Shown in pieces: positions 1 through 5,547 of a stretch of 6,674 bases of DNA (positions are counted from its first letter, which is position 1; each line of letters begins with the position of its first letter). The DNA comes from an uncultured Faecalibacterium sp. Lineage in GTDB: Bacteria > Bacillota > Clostridia > Oscillospirales > Ruminococcaceae. Position numbers and translations under genes: made by a program. Location: NCBI GenBank assembly GCA_900551435.1, contig URVW01000093.1, positions 1 through 6,674 of the forward strand, written 5' to 3'. The notes beneath the pieces were generated by a model, which was not told the DNA's origin, searched no databases, and saw only the letters and a list, made by a program, of their open reading frames with translations.

Positions 1-32
1 CACCCCGCCCCTACATCGCAACAGCCCACAAC

Positions 33-68
33 AAAAAAGCCGGTGCAGATGTTTCCATCTGCACCGGC
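33..68 (-). terminator. Intrinsic terminator of the large leftward RNA
   Basis: Read on the minus strand, a perfect 13-bp stem (arms at 56-68 and 39-51) closes a GAAA tetraloop (52-55) and is followed directly by six U residues (33-38). This is a textbook Rho-independent terminator for leftward transcription. No leftward protein gene lies just upstream of it, so it most plausibly ends the non-coding transcript that starts near 794. Positions 1-32 beyond it show nothing I can recognise. Confidence 0.93.
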
Positions 69-794
69 GGTCTTACTTCTTCGGAGTCATAAGCCTCATA
101 ACCCTTATTCGTTATTTTTCGGACTGGTCACTCAAAATCATAGGAACCGCATCCTATCTGTTGCGAAGTTTTTGAAACCCTTGGCTAATCTTACGCGTTC
201 ATGGGAGTATCCCTTTTCTGAATGGTTCGTAGTTTCGGGTCTGGGTCTGATGCTGAGGGCGAACCCTCTTAACTCTTGTACATTGGAGTATCTCCTTGTT
301 GATCAGGTGAATTTCAGGCTCCTTGGGTTCGGTGGAGTGATAACGGTCATCTCTACCAGCCTTCTTTCTCTTGATCTATATAACACGCTGAGGTCTTTCG
401 GGTGGGCGGCCTCTGCGCTTTGCTAATCAAAAGTTGGTGAACCATGCATCGCTAAATTTTCTTTTACAGGGTATGCCCTGCGGCTTTGGATGTGGTTCTT
501 ACTTTGTCAGCCAGCGCAGACCCGCCGGTGATGAATGGGATCTTTAAAGTTTGCCATCGGGTCTGAGCCTCCTTTCTTACGAATCCTGCCGGCGAGCCTT
601 TGTTTTGTCTTTCCTGCTCTGATGCCCTCATGTTTTTGGATCGGAGTCCCTAAAGTGTTTCTGTTTGATCTTTCGATCTCAGAAAATCTTCTTTAAGCTG
701 TCGATCGTTCCATGACCGGTCTTTGTGTGAGCTTTGGGAAAGTGGCTTCACTTGGAAGTTTGTCTTCCTTATCTCCGGCTGTTTTCTTTCTGTG
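33..794 (-). ncRNA. Large structured non-coding RNA candidate (about 760 nt)
   Basis: This stretch has its own promoter (800-828) and a strong terminator (33-68), and every leftward frame is broken by stops without a credible start and ribosome site. The sequence is full of self-complementary elements. The ends pair: 768-777 with 82-93, 10 bp with a 2-nt bulge. A second nested long-range helix joins 712-721 to 122-131. Perfect local hairpins lie at 754-768, 740-753, 681-692, 667-678 (GATC-GAAA-GATC), 517-565 (8-bp arms), 467-480, 386-417 (8-bp arms with one A-A mismatch), 331-357, 285-295, 255-268 (GAGGG-UUCG-CCCUC), 203-213, 141-156 and 98-115. Size and complexity resemble the large bacterial RNA families ROOL, GOLLD and OLE; ROOL occurs in Firmicutes of the gut and rumen. 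I cannot recall their consensus well enough to assign a family. It is not RNase P RNA, tmRNA, 6S RNA or SRP RNA, since none of their core motifs is present. Ends are approximate at the 5' side. Confidence 0.72.
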
Positions 795-799
795 ACTAT

Positions 800-828
800 A
801 CTATACCACACCCTTAGCGGTTCGTCTA
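800..828 (-). promoter_or_regulatory. Extended -10 promoter of the large leftward RNA
   Basis: On the minus strand there is a -35-like TAGACG (823-828), a 17-bp spacer, and TATAGT (800-805) preceded by TG one base away, an extended -10. The -10 matches consensus at 5 of 6 positions and the -35 at 4 of 6. Transcription would begin near 792-794. A second overlapping TATAGT five bases downstream makes the exact start uncertain. Confidence 0.7.
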
Positions 829-876
829 TTCGCAAAATCGCCAACGTTGCAAAGAAAGATTTGTACATATTACAGA

Positions 877-905
877 TTGATTTGTGCATAAACCTGTGGT
901 ATACT
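877..905 (+). promoter_or_regulatory. Sigma-A type promoter of the small rightward RNA
   Basis: TTGATT (877-882), a 17-bp spacer, and TATACT (900-905) predict a start near 911-913. The transcript would meet a strong rightward terminator only about 80 nt later, with no ribosome binding site or sensible reading frame in between, so a small RNA is the likely product. The -35 box lies 48 bp from that of the oppositely oriented large RNA promoter, so the two share one short AT-rich control region. Confidence 0.68.
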
Positions 906-911
906 GGATAT

Positions 912-995
912 GTTGGGCGCGTGTAAGCACCGCCCTGTATGCCCCCTATTCCAGCCTATACAGCAAATCCCCTGCCTTGCCGGCAGGGGATTTTT
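912..995 (+). ncRNA. Small three-hairpin RNA candidate (about 85 nt)
   Basis: Between the promoter at 877-905 and the U-tract at 991-995 the transcript folds into three consecutive stem-loops. Hairpin 1 (915-935) pairs GGGCG with CGCCC and GTG with CAC around a UAAG loop, with one bulged C. Hairpin 2 (935-963) pairs CUGUAU with AUACAG around a 17-nt pyrimidine-rich loop containing CCCCCU. Hairpin 3 is the terminator. An exposed C-rich loop is a feature of several Firmicutes regulatory RNAs that pair with G-rich ribosome binding sites, so a trans-acting antisense role is possible, but this is inference. The ATG at 909-911 has no Shine-Dalgarno sequence and its frame runs on through the terminator, so a peptide is unlikely. 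I do not recognise the family. Confidence 0.6.
965..995 (+). terminator. Intrinsic terminator of the small rightward RNA
   Basis: A perfect stem (968-976 with 982-990, 9 bp, extendable by three A-U pairs) with a 5-nt loop is followed by five U residues on the plus strand (991-995). Read leftward, the same hairpin is followed by only three U residues, so it could at best be a weak terminator for argS, whose stop codon lies just to the right. The asymmetry indicates that its main role is for rightward transcription. Confidence 0.85.
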
Positions 996-1008
996 CATTC
1001 TGCGGTTT

Positions 1009-2784
1009 TTACATCGTTTCGGGTACGCTGACCTTGAACATCGTCAGGATGTTGAAAATCACGCTGCGCACCGCCAGGCACAGGGCAATGCGTCCCTGCT
1101 GCACGGCGCCCTCGGCGTCCAGAATGCGGCAGGAATTGTAGAAGCGGTGGAACGCCGTTGCCACATCAATGCAGAAGCGGGTGATGCGGGCGGGGTCGTA
1201 TTTGTCGGCTGCGGCCACGATTTCCGCCGGGAAAGCGGCCAGCAGGCGGATCAGGGCCTGCTCGGTGGGGTCGGTCAGCACAGCGGCATCGACACCGTCC
1301 ACACCGTTAAAGGTAACGCCCTCGCTCTCGAGCTTTTTCAGCACCGAGCAGATGCGGGCGTGGGCGTACTGCACGTAGTAGACGGGGTTCTCACTGTCGT
1401 TGCGCACAGCCAGATCAAGGTCGAAATCCAGGGTGGAAGAGCTTTCGCGCTGGTTGAAGAAGAAGCGCGCGGAATCAATGGGCACCTCGTCCAGCAGGTC
1501 GGTCAGGGTGATGGCCTTGCCGGTGCGCTTGCTCATACGCACGGGCTTGCCGTCGCGCATCAGGTTGACCATCTGCATCAGAACGACGTCGAGGTCATTG
1601 CCGTTCAGGCCGATGGCATCCATTGCGCCCTTCATGCGGGCGACGTGGCCGTGGTGGTCAGCGCCCCAGACGTCGATGGCCTTGTCAAAGCCGCGCACGG
1701 CCAGCTTATTATAATGGTAGGCGATATCGGCGGCAAAGTAGGTGGGGATGCCGTTGGCGCGGACAAGCACCTCGTCCTTGGCTTCCTCCTCGCTGCCGTC
1801 GTCGGTCTTTTTCTTGTTGGCAACGCCGTACTTGGCGGCATACTGGGCGCTGCGGTACATAATGGCGCCGTCCTCGGCTTTGTAGCAGGCGCCGATCTCC
1901 AGCAGCTTGTCCACCACGGCCTTGACCGCACCGGAATTGTGCAGGTCGCTCTCATGGAACCAGACGTCATACTGAATGCGGTACTTGCCCAGATCGCGCT
2001 GCAGACCGGCAATGTTCTTGGGCAGGGCGTCGGCAACGATCGCCTTTTTCAGCTCCTCGAAATCCTTCTCGACATAGGCATCGCCGTGAACCTCGGCAAA
2101 TTCCTTGGCGCGCTGCACAATGTCGGCGCCCTGATAGCACTCGGCGGGCAGCGGGCAGGCATCCTCGCCCTTGTAAAGCTGCAGGTAGCGGATGGCAAGG
2201 CTCTTGCCGAACTTTTCGATCTGGTTGCCCGCGTCGTTGATGTAGAACTCGCGGGTCACATCGTAGCCAGCCCAGTCGAGGACGGCGGCAAGACAGTCGC
2301 CCAGAGCGCCGCCGCGGGCATTGCCCATGTGCATGGGGCCAGTGGGGTTGGCAGAGACGAACTCCACGTTGTACTTTGCGCCCTTGCCGTAATCGGTGCG
2401 GCCGTACTCCTTGTTGGCGGCAGCGCCCAGCACGACGCTGGCCCAGAAGGACTGAGACAGGAACAGGTTGATGAAGCCGGGACCGGCGACCTCGACCTTG
2501 GCGAACACGCTATCCTCGAGGGAGGGCAGGTGAGCCAGCAGGGCATCGGCGATCATCTTGGGAGCCTTGCGCCAAGTGCGTGCACCGGCCATGGCGAGGT
2601 TGGAAGCGATATCGCCGTTTTTGGTGTCGGCGGGGATCTCCACGATGAAGGCGGGCAGTTCAGCTTCGGGCAGCGTGCCGTCCACCATCGCGGCCTTGGC
2701 GGCGGCGGTCAGCAGAGCACGGGCCTCACTCAGGGCAGCCGAGCGGGGATTGTAGTTCTGGTAGGTCTTTTCAAAATCGGTCAT
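1009..2784 (-). CDS. argS: Arginyl-tRNA synthetase
   Basis: Class I aminoacyl-tRNA synthetase that charges tRNA-Arg with arginine using ATP in the cytoplasm. The 591-residue length is at the upper end for bacterial ArgS. Visible parts in order: an N-terminal additional domain (about 1-110); the catalytic Rossmann fold with SANPTGPMHMGNARGG around 144-159, where HMGN stands for the HIGH signature; a VWGADHHGHV block (382-391); the KMSKS-equivalent MSKR at 417-420; and the C-terminal DALR-type anticodon-binding domain starting near YYVQYAHAR (about 459-467). A charged Lys/Asp/Glu-rich insertion (about 323-338) precedes the conserved TYFAADIAYH. The ATG is preceded by AAGGA at 8 nt spacing. It is the last gene of the leftward operon, 82 bp behind the DUF1934 gene, with a stem-loop in the gap. 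It ends only 14 bp before the terminator hairpin of the small RNA. DUF1934-argS adjacency is also known from Bacillus subtilis (ywiB-argS). Confidence 0.97.
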   Translation of the reverse strand: MTDFEKTYQNYNPRSAALSEARALLTAAAKAAMVDGTLPEAELPAFIVEIPADTKNGDIASNLAMAGARTWRKAPKMIADALLAHLPSLEDSVFAKVEVAGPGFINLFLSQSFWASVVLGAAANKEYGRTDYGKGAKYNVEFVSANPTGPMHMGNARGGALGDCLAAVLDWAGYDVTREFYINDAGNQIEKFGKSLAIRYLQLYKGEDACPLPAECYQGADIVQRAKEFAEVHGDAYVEKDFEELKKAIVADALPKNIAGLQRDLGKYRIQYDVWFHESDLHNSGAVKAVVDKLLEIGACYKAEDGAIMYRSAQYAAKYGVANKKKTDDGSEEEAKDEVLVRANGIPTYFAADIAYHYNKLAVRGFDKAIDVWGADHHGHVARMKGAMDAIGLNGNDLDVVLMQMVNLMRDGKPVRMSKRTGKAITLTDLLDEVPIDSARFFFNQRESSSTLDFDLDLAVRNDSENPVYYVQYAHARICSVLKKLESEGVTFNGVDGVDAAVLTDPTEQALIRLLAAFPAEIVAAADKYDPARITRFCIDVATAFHRFYNSCRILDAEGAVQQGRIALCLAVRSVIFNILTMFKVSVPETM

Positions 2785-2820
2785 GGATAGGTTCCTTTCG
2801 TTTGGTTTCTCGTTCTGGAC

Positions 2821-2852
2821 CCTCTCGCGGTCCGCCCATCGGACGGGAGAGG
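2821..2852 (-). other. Stem-loop in the DUF1934-argS gap
   Basis: The argS mRNA leader can form CCUCUC/GAGAGG (2847-2852 with 2821-2826), a small internal loop, and GTCCG/CGGAC (2840-2844 with 2830-2834) around a 5-nt loop. No U-tract follows in the leftward direction; the run of Us lies before the hairpin. It is therefore not a classical terminator. It could affect mRNA processing, stability or the relative level of argS in the operon. The right part of the sequence, GGGCGGACCGCG on the minus strand, faintly resembles the T-box core, but the gap is far too short for a T-box leader. Confidence 0.55.
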
Positions 2853-2866
2853 AAAAAATTTTATGG

Positions 2867-3325
2867 TCAGTTCGGCTTTTGAACGCTGATCTCTAAGGTC
2901 GTGCGGTTGATGACCGAGATGGGGTCATCGGCATCCAGAAGGTAGCTGAACTTTGCCGTGCCGCCTTTTTCAGTCAGGCCGCATTCGATGCCGTCGCCGG
3001 TGACACCGAGGGTCAGCGAACCGACCTCTGTTTCGTAGTAGCAGATGTTCCGGCGGTCCCTCTCAATGATGATCTGCGCACTGGCCGGACCAAATCGAAG
3101 CATGGCCACGCGGCTCCCGTCGGCGGCGATTTTAATGGTAGTGGTGCAGCCCTCGAAGCCGATGGTCTGCGTTTCTTTATAGGTAATATAATAGGTGTCG
3201 CCCTTTTTGAGGAAGCTGCCGTAGGTCATGATCTCAATGCGGTCCTCTTCCTCCACGGGGACAGGCTCCATGTGGTCGAACTGCTCCGAACAGCTTTTGA
3301 TGCGGATGATAAAGTTATCCTTCAC
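2867..3325 (-). CDS. DUF1934 (YwiB-like) beta-barrel protein
   Basis: A 152-residue cytosolic protein with the pattern of the DUF1934 / YwiB family, known as a small calycin-like beta-barrel of unknown function. Alternating short beta-strands with conserved aromatic and Gly positions are visible: FLKKGDTYYITYKE near 38-51, VAMLRFG near 73-79, GSLTLGVTGDGIE near 101-113, and a C-terminal stretch predicted to close the barrel. There is no signal peptide or membrane segment. The start is GTG, chosen because AAAGGA lies 9 nt upstream; the next in-frame Met is at about residue 33 and would remove the first strands. It lies 15 bp behind murI, so its ribosome site abuts the murI stop codon, and it precedes argS. 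No biochemical role can be deduced. Adjacency to argS recurs across Firmicutes and suggests shared expression rather than a known shared pathway. Confidence 0.87.
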   Translation of the reverse strand: MKDNFIIRIKSCSEQFDHMEPVPVEEEDRIEIMTYGSFLKKGDTYYITYKETQTIGFEGCTTTIKIAADGSRVAMLRFGPASAQIIIERDRRNICYYETEVGSLTLGVTGDGIECGLTEKGGTAKFSYLLDADDPISVINRTTLEISVQKPN

Positions 3326-3340
3326 GGTTGAACGTCCTTT

Positions 3341-4165
3341 TTAGTATTTGTCAATGGCGATCTGCTCGATCGGCCCGCCCTTGTACTCGCCAAGGAACAG
3401 GTCTGCTGTCTGGGAAAAGCTGTCGGGCGTGTCGCTGACAAAGAAATGCGCTTCGCCTTCCGGACGGCTGGCCCGCAGACCGCGCTCACTGAGCAGACGC
3501 TCCAAGCGGTGGGCCGCTGTCTTGGCAGGATCGACCAGCACGACGTCCCGGCCCATGAACTCGCCGATCATGGTCTTGAGCAGGGGATAGTGGGTGCAGC
3601 CGAGGATGAGGGTGTCCACTCCGGCGTCCCGCACCTCGGTCAGGTACTGCGCGATGACCAGCTTGGTCACTTCCTGCTTGTCGGGGGCGCTGTGATCCAC
3701 ATAACCGGCTTCGACCAGCGGAACGAAGAGCGGACAGGGCCGCGCCGTGATCTCGACGCCGGGGACCAGCTTCCGCAGAAGCGTTTCATAGCTGCGGGAG
3801 CGGATGGTGGCCGCCGTTCCGATGACGCCGATGCGGCGGTTCCGGGTGGCAAAAGCGGCTTCCCGCGCGGCGGCGTCCACGACGCCCAGATAGGGGACTG
3901 GCAGCTGGGCTGCTTCGGAGACGGGATAGGTGCTGGACACTGTGCCGCAGGCGGCCATGATGCATTTGACGTTCTGGGACAGCAGGAACGCGATGTCCTG
4001 CCGTGCATACTGCAAGATCGTCTCAGGGCTGCGGCTTCCGTAGGGGACGCGGCCGGTATCGCCGAAATAGACGATGTTTTCGTGCGGGAGCCGCTTGCGC
4101 AGTTCCTTTACGCCGGTCAGTCCACCAAGGCCGCTGTCAAAAACGCCGATGGGGCGGTTATCCAT
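3341..4165 (-). CDS. murI: Glutamate racemase
   Basis: Cofactor-independent racemase that converts L-Glu to D-Glu for the second residue of the peptidoglycan stem peptide. From the ATG at 4163-4165 the protein has 274 residues, normal for the family. Signatures: GVFDSGLGG (7-15, with the catalytic-site Asp10-Ser11), FGDTGRVPYG (34-43), the first catalytic cysteine in AACGTVSST (Cys73), and the second in GCTHYPLL (Cys190). The first motif reads ACGT instead of the more usual ACNT, so the substrate-contacting Asn is replaced by Gly. This may be a lineage trait. A TTG nine codons upstream is also in frame but lies inside ddl, and the extra residues match nothing in the family. The ATG overlaps the ddl stop by 8 bp (ATGGATAA), with AAAGGA and GGA upstream, so translation is probably coupled to ddl. 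Confidence 0.95.
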   Translation of the reverse strand: MDNRPIGVFDSGLGGLTGVKELRKRLPHENIVYFGDTGRVPYGSRSPETILQYARQDIAFLLSQNVKCIMAACGTVSSTYPVSEAAQLPVPYLGVVDAAAREAAFATRNRRIGVIGTAATIRSRSYETLLRKLVPGVEITARPCPLFVPLVEAGYVDHSAPDKQEVTKLVIAQYLTEVRDAGVDTLILGCTHYPLLKTMIGEFMGRDVVLVDPAKTAAHRLERLLSERGLRASRPEGEAHFFVSDTPDSFSQTADLFLGEYKGGPIEQIAIDKY

Positions 4166-5255
4166 GCTGCTTTTCCGTCCTTTCCAGGGCAAGTTCGATC
4201 AGGTGGTCGATCAGAGCGGGCACAGGCGTGCCCTCGTGCTCCATAAGCTTGGGATACATGCTGATGGGGGTGAAGCCGGGGAAGGTGTTGATCTCGTTGA
4301 TCATGACCTTGTCGGTCCCGTGCTCCACAAAGAAGTCACAGCGCGCCAGACCCTCGCAGTTCAGGGCCGTGTAGGCCATGGCGGCATAGGTCTTGACCTC
4401 GTCGAGCTTTTCTTCAGACAGTTTTGCCGGAATGACGACCTGACTGACGCCGTTCTTATACTTGTCGTCGTAGGTGTAGAACTCTGCACCGGCGAGGATC
4501 TCACCCGGGCGGGTGGCAACGGCAGGGTCCGAGCCGATGACGGCGCATTCGACCTCGTGGCCGTCCACAAAGGCTTCAAAGACCACCTTGCGGTCGTTCT
4601 CAAGGGCCAGCTTGATGGCCTCCTTCAGCTCAGCGCGGTCATGCGCTTTGGTGATGCCTACGCTGGAACCGGCGTTGGCGGGTTTGACGAAGATGGGCCA
4701 GCCCAGCTTCGCGATCGCGCCGTCGCAGACGCCCTCGAGGTCGGATTCAATCTCCCAGCGGTTGGCAGCCAGCCACTGGGTGTGGGGGATGCCGGCGGCA
4801 TCGAACAGAGCGTTCGCCACGGCCTTATCCATGCAGACGGCGCTTGCCAGAACGCCGCAGCCCACATAGGGGATGCCGGCCAGCTCCAGCAGACCCTGCA
4901 CCGTGCCGTCCTCGCCCCACAAGCCGTGGAGCGCCGGGATGACGACATCGACGTGGATCTTTTCCACCTGACCGGACGGAGTGAACAGGATCATGCCGTG
5001 GTCCGCGCGGTCCGGGCTGATGACGCAGGGCATGTTGGTCGCCAGCTCTTCCCAGCTTCCGTCGGCCATCTGGGCGGAAGATGCCTCGGTGCACAGCCAG
5101 CGGCCTTCCTTGGTGATGCCTACGGTGAGCACTTCGTAACGGCTGCGGTCGAGATTGTCTACGAACGTCCCGGCGGACACGCGGCTGACCTCGTGCTCGC
5201 TGGACATGCCGCCGAACAGAACGACGACACAGAGTTTATCTTCAGATTGCATCAT
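4158..5255 (-). CDS. ddl: D-alanine--D-alanine ligase
   Basis: ATP-grasp ligase that joins two D-alanines to give the dipeptide added to the UDP-MurNAc tripeptide in the cytoplasm. The 365 residues fit the family. Landmarks: GGMSSEHEVS (15-24, with Glu20 as the N-terminal substrate residue), HGLWGEDGTVQG (110-121), the ATP-binding KPANAGSSVGI (181-191), the omega loop FYTYDDKYKNG (239-249), and the metal ligands Asp297, Glu311 and Asn313 in NEINTFPGFTPISMYP. The omega loop has Tyr at the position equivalent to E. coli DdlB Tyr216 (Tyr246 here). This predicts D-Ala-D-Ala rather than D-Ala-D-lactate synthesis, so no intrinsic vancomycin-resistance type ligase is indicated. Two consecutive ATGs follow AGGAG; spacing is 5 nt to the first and 8 nt to the second, so the true start may be one codon later (5252). 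It is the first gene of the leftward operon, with a promoter about 60 bp upstream, and overlaps murI. Confidence 0.96.
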   Translation of the reverse strand: MMQSEDKLCVVVLFGGMSSEHEVSRVSAGTFVDNLDRSRYEVLTVGITKEGRWLCTEASSAQMADGSWEELATNMPCVISPDRADHGMILFTPSGQVEKIHVDVVIPALHGLWGEDGTVQGLLELAGIPYVGCGVLASAVCMDKAVANALFDAAGIPHTQWLAANRWEIESDLEGVCDGAIAKLGWPIFVKPANAGSSVGITKAHDRAELKEAIKLALENDRKVVFEAFVDGHEVECAVIGSDPAVATRPGEILAGAEFYTYDDKYKNGVSQVVIPAKLSEEKLDEVKTYAAMAYTALNCEGLARCDFFVEHGTDKVMINEINTFPGFTPISMYPKLMEHEGTPVPALIDHLIELALERTEKQHG

Positions 5256-5318
5256 GATCTCTCCTGATCCTATGGCTCAAAAGCCGAAAATTTCTCTATA
5301 ATAGGGATAGACGCTGTT

Positions 5319-5347
5319 ATTATACAATATCTATGCGCGGGATGCAA
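5319..5347 (-). promoter_or_regulatory. Promoter of the ddl-murI-DUF1934-argS operon
   Basis: On the minus strand TTGCAT (5342-5347), a 17-bp spacer, and a consensus TATAAT (5319-5324) predict a start near 5312 and a ddl leader of about 57 nt. The -35 box is a poor match (3 of 6) but the -10 is perfect. It points away from the rpmG promoter, with 68 bp between the two -35 boxes. Confidence 0.68.
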
Positions 5348-5370
5348 GCAGACAGAACGCAAAAGGCCCC

Positions 5371-5410
5371 AAAGAAAAATTTTTCAAAAAAGTTGAAAAA
5401 ACGCAAAAAA
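5371..5410 (+). promoter_or_regulatory. A-tract region upstream of the rpmG promoter (UP-element-like)
   Basis: Repeated A runs (5375-5379, 5386-5391, 5396-5401, 5405-5410) occupy the 45 bp just before the -35 box, broken by a T-run (5380-5384). Such A/T tracts act as UP elements that bind the RNA polymerase alpha subunit at strong stable-RNA and ribosomal promoters, which would suit this operon. The region also contains an 8-bp AT-only-plus-one-GC inverted repeat (5380-5387 with 5393-5400), probably a by-product of the composition. Confidence 0.45.
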
Positions 5411-5415
5411 TACGC

Positions 5416-5444
5416 TTGACGGATGGAAAAGGACGTGATACAAT
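5416..5444 (+). promoter_or_regulatory. Promoter of the rpmG-secE-nusG operon
   Basis: TTGACG (5416-5421, 5 of 6), a 17-bp spacer, and TACAAT (5439-5444, 5 of 6) with TG one base before the -10 (extended -10). The predicted start is near 5451, leaving a 97-nt leader before the rpmG ATG. This is the best promoter in the window. Confidence 0.85.
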
Positions 5445-5451
5445 GATATCA

Positions 5452-5509
5452 CCTCTTTTGCGGGGTTATTAAGTGCGCCCCGATTTTAAGGCGCTCCCGC
5501 AAGCCGAGG
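5452..5509 (+). other. Structured 5' leader of the rpmG operon
   Basis: The leader folds into a stacked hairpin starting at the predicted transcript start: CCUC/GAGG (5452-5455 with 5506-5509), a perfect 7-bp UUGCGGG/CCCGCAA (5458-5464 with 5496-5502), and GCGCC/GGCGC (5475-5479 with 5490-5494). A competing helix, CGGGG/CCCCG (5461-5465 with 5478-5482), is incompatible with it, so two folds are possible. No U-tract follows, so it is not a terminator. The ribosome site GGAGGTG (5534-5540) lies downstream and is unpaired in both folds. An r-protein or stability element is possible; I do not recognise a named leader. Confidence 0.5.
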
Positions 5510-5547
5510 GAGGTTCAAAACAACCGTTATAATGGAGGTGTCAACAA

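Noticed and set aside
121..360. Leftward open stretches that read like broken protein (about 50-60 codons in two frames), perhaps a decayed gene
   Set aside because: Each begins after a stop with no start codon or ribosome site, and neither resembles a family I know. The same bases form perfect hairpins (UUCG-capped and others), which fits RNA structure better.
43..426. A rightward 127-codon frame over the left region
   Set aside because: Its first codons lie inside the leftward terminator hairpin, it has no ribosome binding site, and the product resembles nothing I know. The region is better explained by a structured leftward RNA.
33..794. Identity as RNase P RNA, tmRNA, 6S RNA, SRP RNA or a group II intron
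   Set aside because: None of the hallmark sequences are present: no RNase P core, no tmRNA tag frame or tRNA-like end, no SRP tetraloop domain, and no group II domain V. A 6S RNA would also be far shorter.
650..889. A leftward 79-codon frame starting near 889
   Set aside because: The predicted leftward promoter lies inside it, it has no Shine-Dalgarno sequence, and it ends within the hairpin-rich RNA body.
910..2790. A very long rightward open frame (about 626 codons) opposite argS
   Set aside because: It is the antisense shadow of argS, caused by GC-rich codons. It has no ribosome site, begins inside the small RNA, runs through a terminator, and its sequence is low-complexity Gly/Val/His-rich. 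argS has all class I synthetase motifs on the other strand.
2785..2866. Possible T-box leader of argS (GGGCGGACCGCG resembles the T-box core)
   Set aside because: The gap is only 82 bp, too short for Stem I and the antiterminator. The core lacks the UGGN tRNA-binding bulge, and no terminator with a U-tract follows.
4166..4192. Upstream TTG start of murI giving nine extra residues
   Set aside because: It lies inside ddl, and the extra residues match no racemase N terminus. The ATG at 4165 puts the conserved GVFDSGLGG at the normal position and overlaps the ddl stop in a typical coupled arrangement.
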